From Flavobacterium cerinum (lineage in GTDB: Bacteria; Bacteroidota; Bacteroidia; Flavobacteriales; Flavobacteriaceae): a DNA stretch of 64,000 nt. This document shows positions 26,095 to 35,353 of the stretch, piece after piece. The number at the start of each line of letters is the position of its first letter. Position 1 is the stretch's first letter. Below the pieces are notes generated by a model. It worked only from the letters and a program-made list of their open reading frames with translations, was not told the DNA's origin and did no database searches. The stretch lies in contig NZ_CP101751.1 in NCBI RefSeq assembly GCF_024496085.1, positions 2,480,001-2,544,000 on the forward strand. Direction: 5' to 3'. The position numbers and the translations under genes were made by a program.

Positions 26095-28563
26095 ATGGAG
26101 AAGATGTTGGAGGAGATTTTACCGATTATGGATGTTGAACATGACTGCATCCTTTCGAAACAGGGAGATATTACTGTAGCTTACAAAGTGGAGCTTCCGG
26201 AGATATTTACTATGTCTGATAGTGATTATGAAGCCTTTCATCAGGCGTGGATCAAAGCGATGAAGGTGTTGCCCAAATTCACTGTATTACATAAACAGGA
26301 TTGGTTTATCGATAGTAAATATAAAGCAGACTTTACAAGGGAAGACACCAGTTTTCTCTCGAGATCAAGTGAGCGTTTCTTTAACGAGCGTCCTTTTTTG
26401 GATCATAGCTGTTATGTATTCTTAACAAAGAAGCCCAAGGGAAGGAAAAGCAGTAGTTCTTTGTTTTCCAATTTGCTAAGAAGGAGCATCGTTCCGGAAG
26501 AAACGTTAAAGCTCTCACCATTACAGGATTTTTTGGATGCCTGCGGACAGTTTGCACATATCTTGCAGGATAGTGGATTTGTTAAGCTCTTGCGGTTAAA
26601 AAGGGCGCAGATCATAAGCAGTAAAAGTGATGTTGGAATCGTTGAGCGATATTGTACACTTTCTGAAAACCGCTATATAAAAGATCTCGATTTTAGTGAC
26701 GGTCTAAAGGTTGGGGATCAAAACTGCCAGCTATATACCCTTGGTGATGCTGTTGATCTTCCGCCATTATGCGGTAGCCGGATCAACTATGATCGTTATA
26801 GTACCGATAGAACCAAATTCAGTGTTGGCTTTGCCAGTACCTTGGGGCAATTGTTGTCTTGTAATCATATCTACAACCAGTTTGTTTTTATAGATGATGG
26901 TCAGAAAACACTTCAGAAACTGGAAAGTAAGCGACTGCGCTTGCAGTCCTTATCGGCCTATAGCCGGGAGAATGCCATTGCCAGGGATGCTACGAACGAT
27001 TTTCTAAATGAGGCTATCAGTCAGCAGCGCTTACCGGTAAAGGCGCACTTTAATGTGCTGGTATGGACGGATGAGCAGGAAAAGTTAAAGGATTTAAAGA
27101 ACTTGGTTTCTTCAGCACTTGCTCAAATGGACGCCGTGGCCAAACAGGAAACCGTTGGAGCGCCACAAATCTTTTGGGCAGGTATTCCCGGAAATGCCGC
27201 TGATTTTCCGATGAACGATACCTTCGACATTTTTGCCGAGCAGGCTACATGCTTTTTAAATCTGGAATCCGGCTACCGCAGTTCGTTAAGCCCGATGGGC
27301 ATCCGGCTCGGTGATCGTCTTACCGGTAAGCCGGTTCATGTAGATATTTCGGACGAACCCATGAAAATGGGTATTTGCACCAACCGAAACAAGTTTATTT
27401 TGGGACCGAGTGGATCGGGAAAAAGTTTTTTCACCAACCACATGGTGAGAAGCTATTACGAGCAAGGGACGCATGTGGTTTTGGTGGATGTTGGTCACAG
27501 TTATAAGGGTTTGTGTGATATGGTAAAGGGCTATTACTTTACGTATAGTGAAGAAAACCCTATTCGGTTCAACCCCTTTTATATCGGAGAAGGTGACAGT
27601 TTGGATACTGAGAAAAAGGAAAGCATTAAAACTTTATTGCTTGCTCTTTGGAAGAAAGATGACGAACAATTTAAAAGATCGGAGTATGTTGCCCTTTCTA
27701 ACGCAATTGGTGGCTACTACGCACATTTGGAAAGTAATAGTGACGTTTTTCCTTGCTTTGATACCTATTATGAGTTTTTACGTGACCAATACCGGGAAGT
27801 ACTTACCGGTGATAAGGTAAAGGAAAAGGATTTCGATATTGATAATTTCCTGTATGTACTACGACCATACTATCGTGGTGGGGAGTTTGACTATCTGCTT
27901 AATGCAACTGAAAACCTTGATCTTTTACAGGAGCGTTTTATAGTGTTTGAACTGGACAATATCAAAGATCATCCCATACTTTTTGGAATCGTAACGATCA
28001 TCGTGACAGAAGTTTTCATCAACAAAATGAGAAAGATGAAGGGCATCCGCAAGATGATCTTGATAGAGGAGGCTTGGAAAGCGTTGATGAAGGATGGATT
28101 TGCTGAGTACATCAAGTATCTTTTTAAAACAGTCCGGAAATTCTTTGGCGAAGCAATAGTGGTGACGCAGGAAGTGGAGGACATTATTTCCTCACCGGTT
28201 GTTAAACAGGCTATCATCAATAATAGCGACTGTAAAATTTTGCTTGATCAAAGCAAATACCAGAATAAGTTCGACCAGATCCAGGAACTTCTTGGGCTGA
28301 CCGAAAAGGAAAAGGCTCTGGTATTATCGGTCAATAAAGCCAACGATCCCACTAAAAAATACAAGGAAGTTTTCATTTCCCTTGGCGGTGTATTATCCAA
28401 AGTATATCGGACTGAAGTTAGTCTGGAGGAGTATTTGGCCTATACCACCGAGCAAAGCGAAAAGGTGAAGCTATTTCAGCATGCCGAAAAATTTGGGGGT
28501 GATCTGGCAAAGGGCATTCGTGCTATGGCAGATGAAATAAGAAATAACGATCAAAATCAATAA
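26095..28563 (+). CDS. traG: Conjugation ATPase TraG (VirB4-like)
   Basis: The ATPase that powers the mating-pair channel at the inner membrane. The N-terminal family signature is ILPIMDVEHDCILSK.GDITVAYKVELPEIF. Walker A GPSGSGKSF is at about 439-447, Walker B MILIEEAW at about 652-659, followed by the VirB4-type KTVRKFFGEAIVVTQEVEDI arginine/glutamine motif. The length (822 residues) is normal. ATG 26095 is preferred; a TTG at 26068 in the same frame would add nine residues and cannot be excluded. Confidence 0.93.
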   Translation: MEKMLEEILPIMDVEHDCILSKQGDITVAYKVELPEIFTMSDSDYEAFHQAWIKAMKVLPKFTVLHKQDWFIDSKYKADFTREDTSFLSRSSERFFNERPFLDHSCYVFLTKKPKGRKSSSSLFSNLLRRSIVPEETLKLSPLQDFLDACGQFAHILQDSGFVKLLRLKRAQIISSKSDVGIVERYCTLSENRYIKDLDFSDGLKVGDQNCQLYTLGDAVDLPPLCGSRINYDRYSTDRTKFSVGFASTLGQLLSCNHIYNQFVFIDDGQKTLQKLESKRLRLQSLSAYSRENAIARDATNDFLNEAISQQRLPVKAHFNVLVWTDEQEKLKDLKNLVSSALAQMDAVAKQETVGAPQIFWAGIPGNAADFPMNDTFDIFAEQATCFLNLESGYRSSLSPMGIRLGDRLTGKPVHVDISDEPMKMGICTNRNKFILGPSGSGKSFFTNHMVRSYYEQGTHVVLVDVGHSYKGLCDMVKGYYFTYSEENPIRFNPFYIGEGDSLDTEKKESIKTLLLALWKKDDEQFKRSEYVALSNAIGGYYAHLESNSDVFPCFDTYYEFLRDQYREVLTGDKVKEKDFDIDNFLYVLRPYYRGGEFDYLLNATENLDLLQERFIVFELDNIKDHPILFGIVTIIVTEVFINKMRKMKGIRKMILIEEAWKALMKDGFAEYIKYLFKTVRKFFGEAIVVTQEVEDIISSPVVKQAIINNSDCKILLDQSKYQNKFDQIQELLGLTEKEKALVLSVNKANDPTKKYKEVFISLGGVLSKVYRTEVSLEEYLAYTTEQSEKVKLFQHAEKFGGDLAKGIRAMADEIRNNDQNQ

Positions 28564-28565
28564 TT

Positions 28566-29249
28566 ATGAAAAAGTTTATCAGTATGTGGCTGGTTGCTGT
28601 GATAATCACCACGACAATTGTACCGGTTCAACCGGCTTACGCCGCGCCAGGTCTTTTTGGACTGTTTGGTTCTGCTGTGGTAAGGGCTATAAAAGCGATC
28701 GACCTTAAAATACAGAGGCAGCAGAACAAAGTAATCTGGTTGCAGAATGCGCAGAAGACCATCGAAAATACGCTTTCCAAATTAAAGCTTAGGGAAATTG
28801 CCGATTGGACGGAAAAGCAAAAACAGCAATATGCGGTCTATTATGAAGAGCTGCATAAAGTGAAAAGTGTTATCAGCTATTACCAAAGGATCAGGGAGAT
28901 CATGCAAAAGCAGGTTAGGATGGTTCAGGAGTATAACCGTGTATGGGGCTTACTTAATCAGGATGATAATTTCACGTTAAGCGAAGTGGCTTATATGGGG
29001 CAGGTCTATACCGGCATTTTGGAAGAGTCTCTTAAAAATATCAATCAGATCACGATGGTAGTTCAATCTTTTACCACAACAATGAGTGATGCCAAGCGAT
29101 TGGAAATTATCAATGCGGCAGCGGAAAAAGTAGATGAAAACTATAACGATCTGCGTGCATTCAACCAACAGAATACCCTTCTGAGTCTTCAGCGTAGTAA
29201 GACCTTGGCAGAAAAAGATCAGGTTAAAAGGCTATATGGATTAGAATAA
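28566..29249 (+). CDS. traI: TraI-like conjugal transfer protein (paralogue 1)
   Basis: A 227-residue secreted, helical protein with a signal peptide (cleavage near AYAAP, about residue 27). Its central part (AIDLKIQRQQNKVIWLQNAQ; WTEKQKQQYAVYYEELHKVK) matches the TraI-type proteins found beside traJ in Pedobacter and Flavobacterium elements. The C-terminal half aligns with the proteins at 29682 and 30334 (DDNFTLSEVAYMGQVY against DGNFTVREIGYLGKVY, and LSLQRSKTLAEKDQVK against LSLQRAKERKDAESIK). It is spaced 2 bp after traG. It is probably a periplasmic, VirB5-like channel component. Confidence 0.78.
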   Translation: MKKFISMWLVAVIITTTIVPVQPAYAAPGLFGLFGSAVVRAIKAIDLKIQRQQNKVIWLQNAQKTIENTLSKLKLREIADWTEKQKQQYAVYYEELHKVKSVISYYQRIREIMQKQVRMVQEYNRVWGLLNQDDNFTLSEVAYMGQVYTGILEESLKNINQITMVVQSFTTTMSDAKRLEIINAAAEKVDENYNDLRAFNQQNTLLSLQRSKTLAEKDQVKRLYGLE

Positions 29250-29254
29250 AGAAG

Positions 29255-29677
29255 ATGAGAAATATACAAAGAGGATTGGAGATGCTAATAGAAAAACTCA
29301 AAGACAAGGGATATGATGTATCGGCATTTCAAACCAATGGAGGATTTAATGGAAGCCTTAGAGATAGTGTCAATAGATATCTGGAAGCTTCCCTATTGGG
29401 ACTGGAAAAAGGATTGGTCAATGAAATTTCCCTTAGAACCTACTTGGAATATAATGGCGAAGATAAACCCTACACGGAAGCTTACATGAAGGTAAAGTAC
29501 AATGGACATGCTTTCAATATCACACAAATGCAGATCAACCGGAACTCGCGAGATGGGGCTAAGATGAAGGAAATAAATTTAAAGGGAGAAACAGCAGCTT
29601 TATTACCTCCCTTTAAAGAAATCATGGCGATGGCTATTGAGGATAAAAAGAAGGTGGTACGGAAATTTAATAGATAG
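29255..29677 (+). CDS. ICE-associated hypothetical protein
   Basis: A 140-residue soluble protein (GLEMLIEKLKDKGYDVSAF; LRTYLEYNGEDKPYTEAYMKVKY) without signal peptide. It sits between two exported TraI-like proteins, which is odd for a cytosolic product. Its layout, helices followed by a beta-rich half with YNGHAFNITQMQINR, is reminiscent of the accessory proteins at 35354 and 36235, but any relationship is weak by eye. It overlaps no other gene on this strand apart from the shortened start of the next one. Function unknown. Confidence 0.6.
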   Translation: MRNIQRGLEMLIEKLKDKGYDVSAFQTNGGFNGSLRDSVNRYLEASLLGLEKGLVNEISLRTYLEYNGEDKPYTEAYMKVKYNGHAFNITQMQINRNSRDGAKMKEINLKGETAALLPPFKEIMAMAIEDKKKVVRKFNR

Positions 29678-29681
29678 GCGT

Positions 29682-30329
29682 ATGAAAAGATTAATGTTTT
29701 TAATGGTAACTGTGTTATTGTCCGGTTCGGGGCTACGGGCACAGACCTGGGGCGAATGGTTCAATCAGAATTCCACCCAAAAGAAGTATCTGAAGCAGCA
29801 AATTATTGCTCTTCAGGTTTACATCAATTATGCACGTCAGGGGTATAAGATTGCTAAAGATGGGCTCAATACGATAGGGGATTTATCCAAGGGAGAATTC
29901 AATCTGCATCAGGATTATTTTACCTCATTAAAAGTCGTAAATCCCCGAATCAGGAACTATCAAAAGGTAACAGGAATTATTGAACTACAGTTGCGAATTG
30001 TCAACGGCTATCAGCAGGTACGGACCAGTATCTACCAAACGGATGTGTTTTTGCCGGTTGAACGCCAGTATGTAACGGAAACTTATTCCCGCTTGATTTC
30101 GGAGTGCGAAAATACGCTGGTCGAACTTATTGCAGTAGTAAGCGATTTTAGATTGGAGATGACTGATGAACAGCGAATCAATAGGATAGATCAGTTGTTT
30201 ACCCATATGCAGTCGCATTATGGTTTTTATAAAAGTTTTACCAGTGAAAATAAAGTATTGCTTCTGGCCAGATCAAAACAAAGCAAAGATGTTCAAAACA
30301 GCCGTGCCCTGCATGGCATAAACCAATAA
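29682..30329 (+). CDS. TraI-like secreted conjugal transfer protein (paralogue 2)
   Basis: A 215-residue secreted protein. ATG 29682 is chosen because it begins directly with a signal peptide (KRLMFLMVTVLLSGSGLRAQ); upstream codons would spoil it. Helical motifs IVNGYQQVRTSIYQ and NRIDQLFTHMQSHYGFYKSF align with the flanking paralogues, including the IRNYQKV and RIN.IDQLF patterns. Such proteins are sometimes annotated as TerB-like tellurite proteins, which I would not adopt. It is probably a structural part of the transfer channel. Confidence 0.75.
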   Translation: MKRLMFLMVTVLLSGSGLRAQTWGEWFNQNSTQKKYLKQQIIALQVYINYARQGYKIAKDGLNTIGDLSKGEFNLHQDYFTSLKVVNPRIRNYQKVTGIIELQLRIVNGYQQVRTSIYQTDVFLPVERQYVTETYSRLISECENTLVELIAVVSDFRLEMTDEQRINRIDQLFTHMQSHYGFYKSFTSENKVLLLARSKQSKDVQNSRALHGINQ

Positions 30330-30333
30330 GGAT

Positions 30334-30963
30334 ATGGAAAGGATATTTTGGATGTTATGCCTGTTTTTAACCGGTTTGGTTAAGACACAGGCTCAGGTAG
30401 CTGAGAGCGCACAATTGGCGCTGAATATTGAAAAATTAGCCCAGTTTAAGCAAATACTTAGTGATATGAAAAAAGGGTATCAGGTGCTTTCGGGAGGTTA
30501 TAACACCATTAAGGGGATTTCGCAAGGGAACTTCAATATCCATAAGGTTTTTCTTGATGGATTGATGCAGGTCAGCCCAACTGTTCGCAATTACCGGAAG
30601 GTAGGTGATATTGTGAATTTCCAAATTATGTTGGTACAGGAATATAACAGGGCATACAACCGGTTTAGGGCTGATGGAAATTTTACGGTAAGGGAGATTG
30701 GCTATCTGGGGAAGGTGTATGATAATCTGTTTAAGGAAAGTCTTCGGAACCTTGATGAGCTGACCACAATTATTACTGCCGGTAATCTCAGGATGAGTGA
30801 TGACGAAAGATTGAAGGGAATTGATGCAATTTTCAGTGATATGGAAGGGAAACTCAATTTTCTTCGGCAATTCAATCAGAATACATCGGTTCTTTCATTG
30901 CAACGTGCCAAAGAGAGAAAAGATGCCGAAAGTATAAAAAAGGTTTACGGATTAAATAATTAA
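30334..30963 (+). CDS. TraI-like secreted conjugal transfer protein (paralogue 3)
   Basis: A 209-residue secreted protein with a signal peptide (ILWMLCLFLTGLVKTQAQ-type, cleavage near TQAQV). The pattern GYQVLSGGYNTIKGISQGNF.IHK closely parallels GYKIAKDGLNTIGDLSKGEFNLHQ in the gene before it, and its C-terminal half parallels the gene at 28566, so the three form one family. It starts 4 bp after the previous stop and ends 6 bp before traJ. Periplasmic or membrane-associated channel role inferred. Confidence 0.76.
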   Translation: MERIFWMLCLFLTGLVKTQAQVAESAQLALNIEKLAQFKQILSDMKKGYQVLSGGYNTIKGISQGNFNIHKVFLDGLMQVSPTVRNYRKVGDIVNFQIMLVQEYNRAYNRFRADGNFTVREIGYLGKVYDNLFKESLRNLDELTTIITAGNLRMSDDERLKGIDAIFSDMEGKLNFLRQFNQNTSVLSLQRAKERKDAESIKKVYGLNN

Positions 30964-30969
30964 GGGGAT

Positions 30970-32163
30970 ATGGAGAAAAGGATTTGGACTGTCATGGTGA
31001 TACTATTTTTAGTGGTGCCGGTAAGCAGTTATGGTGCTGGTGTAGCTAGTGAGATCGGTAGTTTGCACAGCGTATTGGAACAACTATACGATGATATGAT
31101 ACCATTGTGTAGCCAGTTGATAGGTGTTGGACAGGGATTGGCCGGTTTTGCAGCTTTGTGGTATATCGCAGCGCGAGTTTGGAGACACTTGGCCAATGCG
31201 GAACCTATCGATTTTTATCCGCTTTTCAGACCGTTTGCTATCGGTTTATGCATTGCAATTTTTCCAAGTGTGCTTGCAATCATAAATGGTGTAATGAAGC
31301 CAACCGTGACGGGAACCGCTGCGATGATGGACGGATCTAATAGGGCAATTGCGACCTTGTTATTGGAGAAGGAGCGGGCGATCAAAACTACGGACAAATG
31401 GAAAATGTATGTAGGAGAGACTGGTTCTGGAGATCGCGATAAATGGGTTAAGTACACTTATCCTGAACTCTCAGGTCAGAATGAAGGTTTGCTGGAAGGT
31501 TTGGCAATTGATCTGGAATTCTCTATGGACAAACAGATGTACAAGTTCCGCAACTCGGTAAAGGAATGGATGTCTGAAGTACTGCGTGTCCTTTTTGAAG
31601 CGGCCGCTCTTTGCATCGATACACTTCGAACGTTTCAGTTGGTAGTTTTGGCCATACTTGGGCCGATTGTCTTTGGTCTGGCAGTTTTCGACGGATTTCA
31701 GCATACCCTTACGGTCTGGTTGGCAAGATATATCAACGTTTTTCTATGGCTTCCGGTAGCCAATATATTCGGTAGTATTATTGGTAAGATACAGGAAAAT
31801 ATGCTCAAAGTCGATATCAGTCAGATCGCGCAGGAAGGAGATACCTTCTTTAGCAGAACCGATATGGGGTATCTGATCTTTATGATCATCGGAATTGTCG
31901 GCTATTTCACAGTACCAACGGTAGCAAATTATATCGTGCATGCCGGTGGAAGTGCGCTTACCCAAAAAATCACTTCGATGTTCAATAATTCATCAAGATC
32001 GACGGTTAGTACCGGTCAGCAGGCTGCGGGTATGGTTGCCGATGGCCTTGGTAATGCCGTGAACAGGATGCAGAACGATATGGCGAGTTATGGCTCATCT
32101 TCGCCATATTTCAACGAGGGAAACGGCTCAGGATACATGGGAGATAAATTAAAAGGTAAATAA
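30970..32163 (+). CDS. traJ: Conjugative transposon protein TraJ (VirB6-like)
   Basis: A 397-residue polytopic inner membrane protein with a signal-type N-terminus (ending SSYGAG) and about six further membrane segments, such as GLAGFAALWYIAARVW, FAIGLCIAIFPSVLAI, LVVLAILGPIVFGLAVF and MGYLIFMIIGIVGYF. The order and the WLARYINVFLWLPVANI stretch are typical of TraJ, the VirB6-like channel protein. The C-terminus is low-complexity and Ser/Gly-rich. It precedes traK by 10 bp. Confidence 0.9.
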   Translation: MEKRIWTVMVILFLVVPVSSYGAGVASEIGSLHSVLEQLYDDMIPLCSQLIGVGQGLAGFAALWYIAARVWRHLANAEPIDFYPLFRPFAIGLCIAIFPSVLAIINGVMKPTVTGTAAMMDGSNRAIATLLLEKERAIKTTDKWKMYVGETGSGDRDKWVKYTYPELSGQNEGLLEGLAIDLEFSMDKQMYKFRNSVKEWMSEVLRVLFEAAALCIDTLRTFQLVVLAILGPIVFGLAVFDGFQHTLTVWLARYINVFLWLPVANIFGSIIGKIQENMLKVDISQIAQEGDTFFSRTDMGYLIFMIIGIVGYFTVPTVANYIVHAGGSALTQKITSMFNNSSRSTVSTGQQAAGMVADGLGNAVNRMQNDMASYGSSSPYFNEGNGSGYMGDKLKGK

Positions 32164-32173
32164 AACAAAGTTT

Positions 32174-32797
32174 ATGTTCAGTAAGATGAAGAATATCGAT
32201 ATGGCTTTCCGGCACGTACGAACTTTTACGATAATAGTGATCTGCGTTTGTACACTTATCACCTGTTTTGCAATCTATAGAAGCGCAAATCTTGTAGATA
32301 GAATGCAGGAAAGGATATACATACTAGCTAATGGAAAAGCATTGGAAGCTTTTGCAGGAGATCGTCGCGATAATATACCGGTAGAGGCCAGGGATCACGT
32401 AAAAACATTCCATTCCTTGTTTTTTACCCTTGATCCGGATGATAAATCGATTCAGGCTAATATCAGTAAAGCATTGTATTTGGCGGACGGAACTGTAAAA
32501 CGAGTTTATGATGATCTGAAGGAAACGGGGTATTATTCTGCTCTTATCTCCGGGAACGTCAACCAGACTATATCGGTAGACAGTGTATCGGTAGATGTAG
32601 CGGATTACCCCTATCGGTTCCGGTTTTATGGGCTGCAAAAGATTATCAGACCAACAAGTGTAACCGAAAGAAGCCTTATTACCGAAGGATTTTTAAGAAG
32701 TGTGGGTAGGAGCGACAACAATCCGCATGGATTTTTGATCGAAAAATGGTCTACTATTGAAAACAGGGATTTGAAAACTGAAACAAGGAAGCAGTAG
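32174..32797 (+). CDS. traK: Conjugative transposon protein TraK (VirB8-like)
   Basis: A 207-residue bitopic inner membrane protein: short cytoplasmic N-terminus with KNIDMAFRHVR, one membrane helix (about 16-37), and a periplasmic domain with LVDRMQERIYILANGKAL, followed by HVKTFHSLFFTLDPDD, all typical of TraK. It functions as the VirB8-like scaffold of the mating channel. Its stop is 1 bp before the next ATG. Confidence 0.92.
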   Translation: MFSKMKNIDMAFRHVRTFTIIVICVCTLITCFAIYRSANLVDRMQERIYILANGKALEAFAGDRRDNIPVEARDHVKTFHSLFFTLDPDDKSIQANISKALYLADGTVKRVYDDLKETGYYSALISGNVNQTISVDSVSVDVADYPYRFRFYGLQKIIRPTSVTERSLITEGFLRSVGRSDNNPHGFLIEKWSTIENRDLKTETRKQ

Positions 32798-32798
32798 G

Positions 32799-33179
32799 AT
32801 GGGGATTTTTGGAAAAGGTAAAGAGAGGGATAAAGGGCAAAGTCCCCTAATCATTGTTGGTCGTGGTTATAGCTATGTTCGAAAATGGTGGGTCAAATGG
32901 ATGGAACTGGCAACGGGAGAAATGTCAAGAGCAAACTTGATTGTGCTGACCGTGATTTTTGTCGGTTTTGGATCAATTTATTATGTGGTAATTATTGTAA
33001 GGGCATTTACCGGAGATAGCATAGAAAAGGTTAAGATGAACCGAATTAAATTACCGGAACAGGCAACCAGTACCGGAGAGCCTTATCTGAATGCAGTTCC
33101 GAGTTTGGACAGTATAAATGTTAAACAATTAAAAAGAGAAGGAAATGGAGAAGAAGGAAAAAACAGTAAAAATGATTAA
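32799..33179 (+). CDS. Small bitopic membrane protein in TraL position
   Basis: A 126-residue protein with one membrane helix (about 44-66, ANLIVLTVIFVGFGSIYYVVIIV), a basic N-terminal part and a hydrophilic C-terminus. It stands between traK and traM, where TraL is found in CTnDOT-type operons, but sequence alone does not prove homology. Its end overlaps traM by 35 nt, indicating translational coupling. Confidence 0.7.
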   Translation: MGIFGKGKERDKGQSPLIIVGRGYSYVRKWWVKWMELATGEMSRANLIVLTVIFVGFGSIYYVVIIVRAFTGDSIEKVKMNRIKLPEQATSTGEPYLNAVPSLDSINVKQLKREGNGEEGKNSKND

Positions 33180-34428
33180 GCACCGCAAGTTTTTACTAGT
33201 GTTGCCGGTGATGGTTATCCCATTTATGACAGTGTTCTTTTGGGCATTGGGTGGAGGAAAGACCGAAGCGGCCGAAAGGAATGGAAAGGCGCAGGTCGGC
33301 TTTAACCTAAAACTGCCCGATGCCAATGTTAAGGAAGATAAGATCTTAGACAAAATGGGGTACTATGATAAAGCAAAACAGGATTCTGTCAAGTTTCAGG
33401 AACTACTCAAAAATGACCCCAACTACATGCAGGGCGGAAGAGATTTTGCCGGATCAGATCTTGGTTATGATATGTTGCAGCATTATAACGGGAATATGAA
33501 TATGTCAGTCAATGGTAGGGGCTACAACAATCCAAATGAGCAAAAGATTTATCAAAAACTTGCCGAGCTGAATAGGGAAATGAACAGGCCGCCATCCTAT
33601 AGTAATGAAAATTCCTATCAGGGTTATCAATCGGGCGGTTCTCAAAACGGCACCATTAATACCGGTGATGTTGATCGTCTGGAACAGATGATGAAAATGA
33701 TGAGCCAACCATCGGGAGAAGATAAGGAAATGCAGCAGTTGAATGGGATGTTAGAGCGCATATTGGATATCCAACACCCTGACCGTATGCAGGAAAAATT
33801 AAAGCAGAGTTCCCAGATGAAAAAGGGGCAGGTCTATCCGGTGGTCAAACCGAAAAAGGAAAATACGGTATCGGTTCTGGAGAACGGAAAGTCAGTCAAG
33901 GAAATTGGAAATTCTTTCTTTTCACTGGAAGAAAATACCTCGGTTATCGAACAGAATGCCATCAGTGCCGTAGTACATGAAAACCAGACTTTGGTCAACG
34001 GGTCAACTGTAAAATTAAGGCTTTCCGGTGATGTTATGGTAAACAACATAACCATTCCAAAGGGGACTTTTCTCTTTGGGGTAGCCTCACTTACCGGCGA
34101 AAGATTGGGAATCAAGATCGATAATATCCGATTTGGAAATTCATTATTTCCGGTTGAGCTTAACGTATATGATCTGGATGGAATGGATGGTATCTATATT
34201 CCCGGTGCGATAACAAGAGACATTGCCAAGCAATCGGCCGATAGGTCATTGCAAAACATAGGAATGACCTCGCTCGATCCGTCATGGGAAATGCAGGCTG
34301 CCGGGGCTGGGATAGAAGCGGCCAAGGGATTATTGAGCAAGAAAGTGAAATTGGTAAAGGTTAAAGTTAAGGCCGGCTACCAACTGCTGCTTAGGGATGA
34401 AAAGCAGAAACAAAGTTTGACAAATTAA
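33145..34428 (+). CDS. traM: Conjugative transposon protein TraM (VirB10-like)
   Basis: A 427-residue protein: N-terminal membrane anchor (about 14-32), a long flexible linker (residues about 100-240, Asn/Gln/Ser-rich), and a C-terminal TraM domain (about 270-420) with ENQTLVNGSTVKLRLSGD, IPKGTFLFGVASL, DLDGMDGIYIPGAI and LLSKKVKLVKVKVKAGY. This corresponds to the VirB10-like protein that spans the envelope. It overlaps the preceding gene and is 22 bp before traN. Confidence 0.93.
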   Translation: MEKKEKTVKMIKHRKFLLVLPVMVIPFMTVFFWALGGGKTEAAERNGKAQVGFNLKLPDANVKEDKILDKMGYYDKAKQDSVKFQELLKNDPNYMQGGRDFAGSDLGYDMLQHYNGNMNMSVNGRGYNNPNEQKIYQKLAELNREMNRPPSYSNENSYQGYQSGGSQNGTINTGDVDRLEQMMKMMSQPSGEDKEMQQLNGMLERILDIQHPDRMQEKLKQSSQMKKGQVYPVVKPKKENTVSVLENGKSVKEIGNSFFSLEENTSVIEQNAISAVVHENQTLVNGSTVKLRLSGDVMVNNITIPKGTFLFGVASLTGERLGIKIDNIRFGNSLFPVELNVYDLDGMDGIYIPGAITRDIAKQSADRSLQNIGMTSLDPSWEMQAAGAGIEAAKGLLSKKVKLVKVKVKAGYQLLLRDEKQKQSLTN

Positions 34429-34450
34429 TAGTAACCAAAACCTTAGAAAG

Positions 34451-35290
34451 ATGAATACGGAAAGAAGAATAGTGATGATGATGGGATTGTTCATTTTCAT
34501 TTTAGGTAGCCTTCAAGCTTACGGTCAGAGAAACAAAACAAATGAAATTTTACCGCATCGAATAGAAGCGGCCTACAACAAGACAACCAATGTCATATTG
34601 CCCCATGCTATTGTGAGCGTTGATCGTGGTAGTAAGGATGTACTGGCGCAAAAGGCAATGGGCGCGGAAAATATCTTACAGGTAAAAGCAGGAAAGCAAG
34701 GCTTTGCGGAAACAAATCTTTCGGTAGTTACTGCGGACGGTAAGCTGACCTCCTTGATTGTAGTGTACTCCAAAGAACCTGCACAATTAAATGTTTCGTT
34801 GCTAAGTGGTCATAGGCCAAATACGATCAGTCTATCCCCGGAGGCCTTAAATGAAGCGGAAGTTAAAAAGTATTCGGAGTATGCCATTCACGCAAGGCAA
34901 CGTAGTTCCGGGATGAGGGATACCAAGTATAACATGGCACTTGATCTCACGGGTGTATTTATTCATTCGGATATTATGTACCTGCGAATAAAGGTTCAGA
35001 ACCGATCCAATATCAGCTACGATGTTGAGCAATTGCGATTTTTTATAAGAGATCAAAAGAAAGCGGAAAGGACGGCTTCCCAGGAGATGGAAGTTTTGCC
35101 AGTATATGTGCACAATGAAGTCCAAAAAATCAATTCGCAGTCTCAGGAGATTATGGTTTTTGCAGTACCAAAGTTTACGATCCCTGATAGCAAGTTTCTC
35201 ACAGTACAGATGATGGAGAAAAATGGTGGACGCCATTTGGAAATAATACTCAAAAATAAAAAGGTCGTTAATGCCTGGCCACTGGATTAA
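34451..35290 (+). CDS. traN: Conjugative transposon protein TraN (DUF4138, VirB9-like)
   Basis: A 279-residue secreted protein with a signal peptide (cleavage near QAYGQR). The region DRGSKDVLAQKA..AENILQVKAG and the later DLTGVFIHSDIMYLRIKVQNRSNISYDVEQLRFFIRD-type stretch (about 175-200) identify DUF4138/TraN. It is the outer-membrane-side VirB9-like partner of TraM. It is the last recognisable channel gene in this operon; traO, traP and traQ homologues are not found after it. Confidence 0.92.
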   Translation: MNTERRIVMMMGLFIFILGSLQAYGQRNKTNEILPHRIEAAYNKTTNVILPHAIVSVDRGSKDVLAQKAMGAENILQVKAGKQGFAETNLSVVTADGKLTSLIVVYSKEPAQLNVSLLSGHRPNTISLSPEALNEAEVKKYSEYAIHARQRSSGMRDTKYNMALDLTGVFIHSDIMYLRIKVQNRSNISYDVEQLRFFIRDQKKAERTASQEMEVLPVYVHNEVQKINSQSQEIMVFAVPKFTIPDSKFLTVQMMEKNGGRHLEIILKNKKVVNAWPLD

Positions 35291-35353
35291 TGAGCGGCAA
35301 ACGATGATGGATAAGGGAAATTGAATTATCAAAGAAAGCAAAAAAGTAAAGTT

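Noticed and set aside
29682..30963. TerB-type tellurite resistance annotation for the secreted paralogues
   Set aside because: They have signal peptides, lie within the channel operon and resemble the TraI-like neighbour, so a tellurite role is not supported.
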